Positions 35,053 to 42,126 of a DNA stretch of 64,000 nt are shown in pieces. The position numbers and the translations under genes are program-made. The notes beneath the pieces were generated by a model. That model made no database searches and was not told the DNA's origin. It saw only the letters and a list, made by a program, of their open reading frames with translations. Source of the DNA: Microbacterium nymphoidis (GTDB taxonomy: Bacteria > Actinomycetota > Actinomycetes > Actinomycetales > Microbacteriaceae); the NCBI RefSeq assembly GCF_021044885.1, contig NZ_JAJNOD010000001.1, positions 1,178,001 through 1,242,000 of the forward strand, written 5' to 3'. How positions within the stretch are numbered: the first letter of the stretch is position 1; every line of letters starts with the position of its first letter.

Positions 35053-36164
35053 GAGAGCCGTCGTCCGGCATGCTGGCCCCCGAGCGTCGGGTGCACATCC
35101 TCGCCGCGCTCGCGCGCGACGGGATCGTCAAGGTGACCTCGCTGAGCGAGGAGCTCGGCGTCACCCCCGTCACGCTGCGCCGTGACCTCGCGCAGCTCGA
35201 GGTGGACGGCCTGGTGCTGCGCGTGCACGGCGGCGCGATCCCTGCGCACGAGTCCGAGCTTCCGGAGGCGGCGGCGCTGCCGCCGGTGAGCATCCGGCCG
35301 GCCGCGGGTCGCGACGCCATCGGCATCCTCGTGCCGTCGCTGAACTACTACTGGCCCACCGTCGTCCGCGGTGCCGAGCAGGAGGCGGAACGCCTCGGCT
35401 ATCGCCTGCTCATCCGCGGCGCCTCCTACGAGCTGCAGGATGAACGTCCGCTTCTGGAACGGCTGGTGGAGGATGACGGCGTGGTCGGCTTGATCGTGGC
35501 ACCGAACACCGCGGCCGAGCACGCCGACGAGGTGCTCGAGTGGCTCCACCGGGCGCCGGTACCCGCTGTGCTCGTGGAACGTGAGGGGCGCGGGCCCGAT
35601 CGGTCGCCCATGGAGTCCGCATCCAGCGATCACGCGCTCGGCGGCATGCTGGCCGCACGTCACCTCGCAAGCCTCGGCCACGAACGCATCGCGCTCGTGC
35701 TGTCGCGGTCTTCGCCCACATCGGGGCAGGTGGCCGCGGGATGGTCGGAGGCGTGCCGCGAGCTGGGACTTCCGGACTCGACCGGCGTGGCCGCACACCT
35801 TCCCGACCGCAATAGCCCCGACTTCAGCTCCGTGGTGGCCGCCACCCTCGACGACGCACTGGAGCACGGCGTCACGGGCATGCTGGTGCACCCCGATCCC
35901 GAGGCGCTGGCGTTCGTGGACGTGGCCATGACGCGCGGGATCTCCGTACCCGAGGACCTGTCCGTCATCGCCTACGACGACGAGGTGGCGCGCATGTTCA
36001 CGCCGGCCTTCACCGCCGTCGCTCCCCCGCGCACGGCCGTGGGACGCACCGCCGTCGGCCTGCTGCATCGGCGCATCACCGAGCCCGACGTCTCGGTGGA
36101 GCGCGCCAAGCTCAGCCCCTCCCTGTCGGTCCGCGCCTCCACGGCTCCGCCCCGCACCGCCTGA
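35049..36164 (+). CDS. Hybrid transcription regulator: DeoR N-terminus, LacI-type sensor domain
   Basis: A 371-residue paralogue of the regulator at 11012. The DeoR helix-turn-helix covers about residues 10-68 (PERRVHILAALARDGIVKV, TPVTLRRDLAQLEVDGL, RVHGGA). The sensor domain starts near residue 88 (ILVPSLNYYWPTVVRG, LLIRGASYELQDE, GLIVAPNTAAEH, SSDHALGGMLAARHLASLGHER, VIAYDDEVARMF). ATGA overlaps the lyase stop, so the two are one operon. It most likely represses the divergent uronate operon until a sugar acid or oligosaccharide binds. The predicted operator is at 33018-33037. Confidence 0.88.
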   Translation: MREPSSGMLAPERRVHILAALARDGIVKVTSLSEELGVTPVTLRRDLAQLEVDGLVLRVHGGAIPAHESELPEAAALPPVSIRPAAGRDAIGILVPSLNYYWPTVVRGAEQEAERLGYRLLIRGASYELQDERPLLERLVEDDGVVGLIVAPNTAAEHADEVLEWLHRAPVPAVLVEREGRGPDRSPMESASSDHALGGMLAARHLASLGHERIALVLSRSSPTSGQVAAGWSEACRELGLPDSTGVAAHLPDRNSPDFSSVVAATLDDALEHGVTGMLVHPDPEALAFVDVAMTRGISVPEDLSVIAYDDEVARMFTPAFTAVAPPRTAVGRTAVGLLHRRITEPDVSVERAKLSPSLSVRASTAPPRTA

Positions 36165-36206
36165 CTCTCGGCGGCCTCACCTTCCCCTCCCTTTCAACCC
36201 CCAATT

Positions 36207-36318
36207 GGTCTCATAACCTGCACTCCCGCAATCTCCTTGGCGCAGTTTCTGAGACCACCCCGGCCAGCGGTCTCAGAAACTGCGCCGCCAGCACTCCACA
36301 CCGACATTCGGTGAGACC
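36207..36318. repeat. Family A repeat locus 3: two 50-bp units
   Basis: Units at 36207-36256 and 36269-36318, each exactly 50 bp, separated by 12 bp, both running from GGTCTCA to TGAGACC. The end of unit 1 (GCGCAGTTTCTGAGACC) is the reverse complement of the start of unit 2 (GGTCTCAGAAACTGCGC), so the junction can also fold into a 17-bp stem with a 12-base loop. It follows the regulator gene and precedes the acyltransferase gene. Confidence 0.85.
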
Positions 36319-36379
36319 ATCCGGCGGTGTTCCGCCTCTCGGCAGGCCACCGATCCCCACCGAACCACGGGAGCGCATC

Positions 36380-38671
36380 ATGACCCCCACCGAGCCCGCG
36401 GCTGTGCCGCCCGCTGGCGCCCGCCCCGGCGGCGGCGCCGATGAATACCCCACCGGCGGCGACACCGTCGGCGCACACACCACCGGTGACACCGTCGACC
36501 CACGCATCAGCCACGACACCGTCGACCCACGCACCACCGGCGACACCGTCGACCCACGCATCAGCCACGACACCGTCGACCCACGCACCACCGGCGACAC
36601 CGTCAACCCACGCACCAGCCAGGACACCGTCGGCCCACGCACCACCGGCGGCCCAGTCGGCACACACCCCCCGCGCGGCGTCGGCATCGATCCGGTCGAG
36701 TACTCGCCGTGGGAGTTCGCGGCGAAGGCTCGTCCCTCGACGCGCGAGACCCAGCGCCTTCTGCAGGAGGAGCTCACCGCGCGCCCTGAGACGCATCTCG
36801 GAACCGGCGTGTTCGTGTCCTCGCTCGCGTCGGTCGACTGCGAGGCGCTGTCGCTCGGTGATCGCACCTATGTGGCGGCCGGCGCGTACATCACGGGCAC
36901 GATCTCCCTCGGTCGCGATTGCAGCGTGAACCCCTACACGGTGATCCGCGGGGACGTCCGCATCGGCGATGCCACCCGCATCGGTGCGCACACATCACTG
37001 CTCGGCTTCAACCACACGATGGCCGATCCCACGGTCGAGTTCTTCCGCCAGCCGCTGGTGTCGCGGGGCATCGAGATCGGTGATGACGTCTGGATCGGCT
37101 CCCACGTGGTGGTGCTCGACGGCGTGCGGGTCGGTTCGCGAAGCGTGCTCGCCGCAGGTGCCGTGGTGACGAAGGACGTACCGGACGGCGCGATCGTCGG
37201 CGGCAACCCGGCGCGATTCCTGAAGTGGCGGATCGCACCGGAGGGCGAGTCGGATTCCGCCGACACGTCGACATCGAGCGGAGCAGACCCCGCCGCGTCG
37301 TCGCCATCGAGCGGAACAGACCCCGCCGCGGCGTCACCATCGGGCGACCCACGCCTCAGGGAAACGTCACCATCAGGCGGCGTTGGTGCCCCCGAAACAT
37401 CACCATCAGACAGCGCTGACACCCCCGAAACATCACCATCAGACGGCGCTGACACCCCCGAAACATCACCATCGAACAACGCAGACCTCGCCGAGACGTC
37501 AAAGTCGGGCGGCGTCGAGGCCCGACGCCACGCCGACTTCGCAGCCGCCGTCGCCTCGGACGGATCAGCCGCGTCAGTATCGGGCGCCCTCGGAACTGCC
37601 CGCACGGAGCACGTCGCCGCCGAAGCTGTGGGTGACGGGACGTTGCGGGTCCGCCTGGCCGCGTTCGCGAACCGAGCCCGCGCAGAGGCCCGCGACGTGC
37701 TGGATCGTGCGTGGGACGGGAAGCGATATGTCGACCGGCCCGGAACCGCACCGACGGTGCGCGCGTGGTGCGACGCGATCGAGATCGCCGATCTGCTGCT
37801 GGGCGACGTGCCGCCACAGAGCGATCGTGATGCACTGGTACAGCGGCTGCGGGGCTGGCAAGATGCGGCGACGGGTGCCGTCCCGCCGCTCGATGCAGCC
37901 GGGGTCCCGCTTCCTGCGTCGTGGTCCGATGAGGATGCCGCGTACCACGTGCTCGCCGTCGGCTACGCGCTGGACCTGCTGGGGTCCTCTTTCCCCCACG
38001 AACTTCGACTCGCCTCGGACCTCACGCCCGATCGTGTGCCTGCTCTGGTCGAGGGTCTTCCCTGGCAGTTGAACGCCTGGGGCGCCGGCGCGTGGATCGA
38101 CGCCTACGGCACGGCGCTGGTGTGGGAGCGGACGGTCCCGGCCGGCACGTCGGACGCGTTGTTCGGGGCGCTCGCGCGCATCGCGGATCCTGTGTCGGGC
38201 GTCTGGGGATCGGCCCGCGATTCGGATGGACTCCTGCAGCCCGTCAACGGGTTCTATCGCGCCTCACGCGGCACATTCGCGCAGCACGGGCGACCGCTCC
38301 CCTACCCGACGGCGGTCGTGGACACCGTTCTCACCCACGTGACGGATGAGCGCTTCTTCGCCGCCGGGCGCCTCAATGCCTGCAACGTGCTCGACGTGGC
38401 CCATCCGCTGTGGCTTACCCGCAGCACCGGTCACCGGGCGTCGGAGGTCGCCGCGATCGCCCGTCAGCTGCTCGACGCGGCCCTCGGCATGTGGCAAGAC
38501 GGAGCGGGGATCCCCTTCGCGGAGTCGCCCGCCGCCGGAGTGTCCGCTCCCGGCTTGCAGGGCACCGAGATGTGGCTGTCGATCGTCTGGTACCTCGCCG
38601 ACCTTCTGGGCGCATCCGACGCGCTGGGATATCGTCCTCGCGGAGTCCACCGCCCCGAGCCCCGCCCCTGA
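36380..38671 (+). CDS. Hexapeptide-repeat acyltransferase fused to a toroid-like domain
   Basis: A 763-residue protein. Residues about 28-90 are seven tandem 9-residue repeats (DTVDPRTTG/DTVDPRISH). Residues about 110-290 form a left-handed beta-helix acyltransferase (SLGRDCSVNPYTVIRGDVRIG, catalytic-type His in LLGFNHTM, IGDDVWIGSHVVVLDGVRVG, VVTKDVPDGAIVGGNPARFLKW). Residues about 292-380 are 11-residue repeats (ADTPETSPSDG and variants). The C-terminal 340 residues look like an alpha/alpha toroid (DEDAAYHVLAVGYALDLLG, LPWQLNAWGAGAWIDAYG, GLQGTEMWLSIVWYLADLLG). It probably acetylates a sugar, and the toroid may bind or process the glycan. GGGAG precedes the ATG at 36380. The repeats are odd and probably variable in length. 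Confidence 0.75.
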   Translation: MTPTEPAAVPPAGARPGGGADEYPTGGDTVGAHTTGDTVDPRISHDTVDPRTTGDTVDPRISHDTVDPRTTGDTVNPRTSQDTVGPRTTGGPVGTHPPRGVGIDPVEYSPWEFAAKARPSTRETQRLLQEELTARPETHLGTGVFVSSLASVDCEALSLGDRTYVAAGAYITGTISLGRDCSVNPYTVIRGDVRIGDATRIGAHTSLLGFNHTMADPTVEFFRQPLVSRGIEIGDDVWIGSHVVVLDGVRVGSRSVLAAGAVVTKDVPDGAIVGGNPARFLKWRIAPEGESDSADTSTSSGADPAASSPSSGTDPAAASPSGDPRLRETSPSGGVGAPETSPSDSADTPETSPSDGADTPETSPSNNADLAETSKSGGVEARRHADFAAAVASDGSAASVSGALGTARTEHVAAEAVGDGTLRVRLAAFANRARAEARDVLDRAWDGKRYVDRPGTAPTVRAWCDAIEIADLLLGDVPPQSDRDALVQRLRGWQDAATGAVPPLDAAGVPLPASWSDEDAAYHVLAVGYALDLLGSSFPHELRLASDLTPDRVPALVEGLPWQLNAWGAGAWIDAYGTALVWERTVPAGTSDALFGALARIADPVSGVWGSARDSDGLLQPVNGFYRASRGTFAQHGRPLPYPTAVVDTVLTHVTDERFFAAGRLNACNVLDVAHPLWLTRSTGHRASEVAAIARQLLDAALGMWQDGAGIPFAESPAAGVSAPGLQGTEMWLSIVWYLADLLGASDALGYRPRGVHRPEPRP
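36461..36649 (+). repeat. 27-bp coding minisatellite, seven copies
   Basis: Seven consecutive 27-bp units inside the acyltransferase gene, each encoding DTV followed by six variable residues. Units 2/4 and 3/5 are nearly identical, so a 54-bp higher-order period is also visible, which suggests recent duplication. Confidence 0.8.
37255..37506 (+). repeat. 33-bp coding minisatellite, about seven copies
   Basis: An imperfect 11-residue period (SADTPETSPSD, GADTPETSPSN and more diverged forms) in the linker between the acyltransferase and toroid domains. The middle copies around 37390-37480 are almost identical at DNA level. It makes a Ser/Thr/Pro/Asp-rich flexible linker. Confidence 0.75.
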
Positions 38672-38729
38672 CCTGCTCCCGCACCGCCCACAGCGCGAAT
38701 GGTGCCGACGGTGCGGCGACGGTGTCCCG

Positions 38730-38803
38730 AAAGGAGGAGATTGTCGCCAAATCCGCATCAAAATCGGTGCCTACGTCCTCATCTGGCGACAATCTCCTCC
38801 TTT
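38730..38803. repeat. Perfect 20-bp inverted repeat
   Basis: AAAGGAGGAGATTGTCGCCA (38730-38749) is exactly inverted at 38784-38803, around a 34-base centre. It could be a bidirectional terminator between the convergent genes, since the outer ends give TTT on both strands, or a small non-autonomous mobile element. Confidence 0.8.
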
Positions 38804-38891
38804 GGCGTCACGCCTCCGCGCCGTTCTCAGGCGACGCCGAAACCACGCCAACACCGCACCGACGCCACACCGCCATCAACGCCGCACCACG

Positions 38892-38966
38892 CCAGCACCA
38901 CACCCCACCAACACCAGCACCACACCCCACCAACACCAGCACCACACCCCACCAACACCAGCACCC
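38892..38966. repeat. 22-bp tandem repeat, 3.4 copies
   Basis: A C/A-only minisatellite with three identical 22-bp units starting at 38892, 38914 and 38936 and a partial fourth. One strand has no G except in CCAGCAC. It lies 44 bp before the helicase gene stop at 39010. Copy number is likely to vary among strains. Confidence 0.85.
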
Positions 38967-39009
38967 CCACGGAGAACCGTGGGGGCGCTGTCACATCGAT
39001 GGGCGGGAC

Positions 39010-40743
39010 TCAGCCCTGCGGGCGCGAAGCGCGACGGCGGCGCGGTGCGTCGGTGCGCTGCGGCTCGCCGGCCGGACGCTGCGCGCGGCGCGAGCCGTCG
39101 ACGGGGCGCGAGGGGGCAGAGCCGGGCGTCGACGTGGAGTACACGGCACCGCCGGACGAACCACCACGACCGGCTCCGCGACCAGCGGCGCTCCCGCCAC
39201 GACCCTGGCCGGCGCGGGAATGCCCGTTGTCCTGGCCACGACGCGCTTCACCGCTCTGACCACGACGCGACTGACCGGCATCCTGTCCGCGACCGGACTC
39301 CCCGGCCTGCCCGCGGCGTGCATCGCCACCCTGGCCCCGACGAGACTGGCCGCGACCACCCTGCCCGGCCGGGGTCTCGGTGCGCTGCGCGTCGCCGCCC
39401 TGACCGCGGCCGCGACCACCACGGCCACCTCGGCGGGACCCGCCGCGCGCGGACTCCGCCGCTGCTTCCGCGACGGTTCGCGTGCCGGCGGATTCGGCGC
39501 GGCCACCGGACTTCTTCTTACCCTGCGGCTGCTTCGGCGCCACCGGCTCGGGGGCACGATACGCGGCCTTCTCGCCCACCAGCTCTGCGACGACGGCCGA
39601 CGACGCGTCGGCGTTCTCGAACGGAACGCGGATGGACGCAGCTCGAAGGACGTCGCTGGCGTCCTTCTTCTGCGTCGGGAGGACGAGCGTCGCCACCGTG
39701 CCCGAGGCACCGGCGCGAGCGGTACGACCGGAACGGTGCAGGTACGCCTTGTGCTCGGCGGGCGGATCGACGTGGACGACCAGCTCGACGTCGTCGACGT
39801 GCACGCCACGCGCCGCCACGTCCGTCGCGACGAGCACACGCACGCCACCCTGCTCGGGCTCGGCGGAGAAGGCCGCCAGATTGCGCTCGCGGGCGCCCTG
39901 CGACAGGTTGCCCTGCAGATCCACCGCGGGGATGCCGGCCGCGGTCAGCTGCTTGGCCAGTTTCTTCGCGTGGTGCTTGGTACGCATGAAGAGGATCCGA
40001 CGGCCCGTGCCCGAGGCGAGCTCGCGCACCACCCGGGTCTTCTCCTCGGCATCGGCGATGAGCAGCACCCGGTGCGTCATCTCACCGGCGGGCACGCTCA
40101 GCTCGTCGACCTCGGCGCGAACCGGGTCGGACATGAAGCGGCGGACGAGCTTGTCCACCCCGTTGTCCAGCGTCGCGCTGAACAGCAGGCGCTGAGCAGT
40201 CGCGGGCGTTGCGGAGAGGATACGGGTGACGCCCGGCAGGAAGCCCAAGTCGGCCATGTGGTCGGCCTCGTCCAGCACAGTCTCCTCGATGCTGCCGAGG
40301 TCGACGTGTCCCTGCTTCATCAGGTCTTCAAGACGACCCGGGCAGGCCACCACGATATCGGTGCCGGCACGCAGCTTCTGCTCCTGCGGCTTCTGGCTCA
40401 CGCCGCCGAAGACGGTCATGACGCGCAGGCCCACGGCGTCGGCGAGCGGCGTCAGGGTCGCGGCGATCTGGGTGGCGAGCTCACGCGTGGGAGCCAGCAC
40501 CAGACCGCGCGGACGCCCGGGCGTGCGCGGGCGGCGGGACTCGGCCAGGCGAGCCACCAGCGGCAGCGAGAAGGCGATCGTCTTGCCGCTGCCCGTGCGG
40601 CCGCGGCCGAGGATGTCACGGCCGGCGAGCGAATGAGGGAGCGTCGCGGCCTGGATGGGGAAGGGCGAAGCCTTGCCGTCAGCGGCCAGAACGTCCACGA
40701 GCGGAGCGGGCACGCCCAGCTCCAGGAAGGAGGAAGTCATCAT
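39010..40743 (-). CDS. DEAD-box ATP-dependent RNA helicase with RG-rich tail
   Basis: A 577-residue helicase that unwinds RNA secondary structure. Motifs in order: Q-motif region (PFPIQAATLPHSLAGRD), Walker A GRTGSGKT near 47-54, APTRELATQI, VLDEADHMADLGF, LLFSATL, ATDVAARGVHVDD and HRSGRTARAG. The last 190 residues are a disordered Arg/Gly/Gln-rich tail (repeats of SRRGQGGDARRGQ) that would hold RNA. It is related to DbpA/RhlE-type enzymes of actinobacteria, often linked to cold growth and ribosome assembly. It starts with two ATG codons (40743, 40740). A 5' palindrome and repeats lie just upstream. Confidence 0.92.
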   Translation of the reverse strand: MMTSSFLELGVPAPLVDVLAADGKASPFPIQAATLPHSLAGRDILGRGRTGSGKTIAFSLPLVARLAESRRPRTPGRPRGLVLAPTRELATQIAATLTPLADAVGLRVMTVFGGVSQKPQEQKLRAGTDIVVACPGRLEDLMKQGHVDLGSIEETVLDEADHMADLGFLPGVTRILSATPATAQRLLFSATLDNGVDKLVRRFMSDPVRAEVDELSVPAGEMTHRVLLIADAEEKTRVVRELASGTGRRILFMRTKHHAKKLAKQLTAAGIPAVDLQGNLSQGARERNLAAFSAEPEQGGVRVLVATDVAARGVHVDDVELVVHVDPPAEHKAYLHRSGRTARAGASGTVATLVLPTQKKDASDVLRAASIRVPFENADASSAVVAELVGEKAAYRAPEPVAPKQPQGKKKSGGRAESAGTRTVAEAAAESARGGSRRGGRGGRGRGQGGDAQRTETPAGQGGRGQSRRGQGGDARRGQAGESGRGQDAGQSRRGQSGEARRGQDNGHSRAGQGRGGSAAGRGAGRGGSSGGAVYSTSTPGSAPSRPVDGSRRAQRPAGEPQRTDAPRRRRASRPQG

Positions 40744-40754
40744 CTGCTTTCATC

Positions 40755-40768
40755 GTGCGATATCGCAC
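40755..40768. promoter_or_regulatory. Palindrome in the helicase leader
   Basis: GTGCGATATCGCAC is a perfect 14-bp palindrome 12 bp upstream of the helicase start codon. The 11-mer TCATCGTGCGA occurs at 40750-40760, overlapping it, and again at 40774-40784. It could be an operator or a leader hairpin that controls translation of the helicase. Confidence 0.45.
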
Positions 40769-40921
40769 GGGTGTCATCGTGCGACAGGCGCACGGGAACC
40801 GGCCCGCAAATGCGGCCGGCAAAGTGTGGGGATCATCCGCGAACGCGGAGGAGACCCCACGACGTTACCACGCGCACCTGAACGACGGCCCGTCCACGAT
40901 GCGCGAGCGCGTGAGGTGCCC

Positions 40922-41722
40922 TCAGCCGCGCGCGATGGCGCGGCGAGCAATCCGGGCCAGGACGGGTCGCATCATCGGGAGCACGATCCCCGGCACCGTC
41001 AGCACCACGCGGGTGAGCGCATCGGCCGTGATCGTGCGCGAGCCCCGCTCCACGCCACGGAGCACGATACGCGCGACACGCTCCGGGCTCTGCGGAGCGA
41101 TACCGGCGGAGATCGCCGCGGTCTCAGGGGGCTTGCGCAGGTTCTCGGCGTCGAACCCCGGGGTCTTCGTGTCCGGGGGATACAGCACGCCGACGCGCAC
41201 GCCCCGCGACTCCACCTCGGCTCCGACCACGGCCGCGAGGAGCGCGACGGCCGCCTTCGCTGCGCCGTAGGCGGCGTACCCGGGCACTGGGAGCACGGCT
41301 GCGGTGGAACTCGTGACGACCACACGTCCCGCGCGGCGCTCGGTCATCGCGGGGAGGACGGCGCGCAGAACGTTCACCGTGCCGAGGTGATTCAGCCGCA
41401 GTTGATCGGCGAACTCCTGCTCCGCCACCTCGAGGAACCGGCCCGGGAGCGCTGCGCCGGCGCAGTGGACGAGCACGTCGATCGGCCCGTTCGTCTCGAT
41501 CGCCGTCGCGACGGCTGCGCTCACGGCGCCGGAATCGGTGACGTCGGCGCGAACCGCGAGCGCACCGATGCGTGCTGCGGCGGACGCCAGGGGTTCGGCT
41601 CGGCGGCCCAGGATGCTCACCCGAGCCCCGCGTTCCCGTGCCGCCGTGGCGACGGCGTTCCCGATGCCCTCGGATCCCCCCGTGACCAGCACGTGCCGTC
41701 CATCCCACTGCCACCGCGTCAT
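40922..41722 (-). CDS. SDR family protein resembling 3-ketosphinganine reductase
   Basis: A 266-residue short-chain dehydrogenase. It has TGGSEGIG (15-22), HCAGAALPG in place of NNAG, SSTAAVLPVPGYAAYGAAK with catalytic Tyr and Lys, and a C-terminal hydrophobic segment (VVLTVPGIVLPMMRPVLARI) that may sit in the membrane. YPPDTKTPGFDAEN..KPPET closely follows the signature of 3-ketodihydrosphingosine reductases. That activity is a family-based guess. The cell type is not known for sphingolipids, so another long-chain ketone is possible. It is a single gene, downstream of the helicase leader region. Confidence 0.82.
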   Translation of the reverse strand: MTRWQWDGRHVLVTGGSEGIGNAVATAARERGARVSILGRRAEPLASAAARIGALAVRADVTDSGAVSAAVATAIETNGPIDVLVHCAGAALPGRFLEVAEQEFADQLRLNHLGTVNVLRAVLPAMTERRAGRVVVTSSTAAVLPVPGYAAYGAAKAAVALLAAVVGAEVESRGVRVGVLYPPDTKTPGFDAENLRKPPETAAISAGIAPQSPERVARIVLRGVERGSRTITADALTRVVLTVPGIVLPMMRPVLARIARRAIARG

Positions 41723-41802
41723 GCGCTCATCCTCCCACCGCCCTCATCCTTCGTCCCCTCGCTCGCCTTTCTCCCCTCTCCCCTCTCGTGGGACGTCCGT
41801 CT

Positions 41803-41860
41803 GTGGGTGAGAGTCCATGCATCGCGGCGATTCTCGCCCACAGCGGGAAGCCTCGCGGGA
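41803..41860. repeat. Family B hairpin repeat, copy 2
   Basis: 58 bp, ungapped match to 2654-2711 at 44 of 58 positions. GTGGGTGAGAGTC faces GCGGCGATTCTCGCCCAC as an imperfect inverted repeat, followed by AAGCCTCGCGGGA, which is also found at the end of copy 1. Confidence 0.6.
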
Positions 41861-41945
41861 TCACGAACCGCGGCAGCCCCCGAAGTGCGACGGAGGCACG
41901 AAAGCAGCCGCGGGGGCGACACCGCGCGCGGCGCGGACGCGAAGC

Positions 41946-41985
41946 ACGCAGAGCGAAACGCGAACACGCGGAGCGAGACGCGAAC
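41946..41985. repeat. 20-bp direct repeat, two copies
   Basis: ACGCAGAGCGAAACGCGAAC is followed directly by ACGCGGAGCGAGACGCGAAC, with a diverged third half-copy after 41986. It is part of the repeat-rich gap. Confidence 0.75.
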
Positions 41986-42037
41986 ACGCGGCGCGAGCGG
42001 ATCAGTCCGCAGCAAGGACGCGACGCCAGACGCGACG

Positions 42038-42077
42038 ACACGAAGACACGAAGACACGAAGACACGAAGACACGAAT
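42038..42077. repeat. 8-bp tandem repeat, five copies
   Basis: ACACGAAG is repeated five times, the last copy ending in T. It is a simple variable-number repeat between the SDR gene and the MFS gene, in non-coding DNA. Confidence 0.9.
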
Positions 42078-42126
42078 GTGAGGATCACTCCGCGGCGAGG
42101 ATCCGGCGCGAACAGGCAGCGTGGGA

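Larger units (their letters stand above)
38672..39009. other. Gene-free region with inverted and tandem repeats
   Basis: There is no convincing gene in these 338 bases. They contain the long inverted repeat at 38730-38803 and the 22-bp tandem array at 38892-38966, both listed separately. They lie between two convergent genes (acyltransferase and helicase), so both structures are candidates for transcript ends. Confidence 0.6.
41723..42126. other. Gene-free region with three repeat types
   Basis: No believable gene is present in these 404 bases, although several frames stay open through the repeats. It contains family B repeat copy 2 (41803-41860), a 20-bp duplicated unit (41946-41985) and an 8-bp tandem array (42038-42077). 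Confidence 0.6.
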
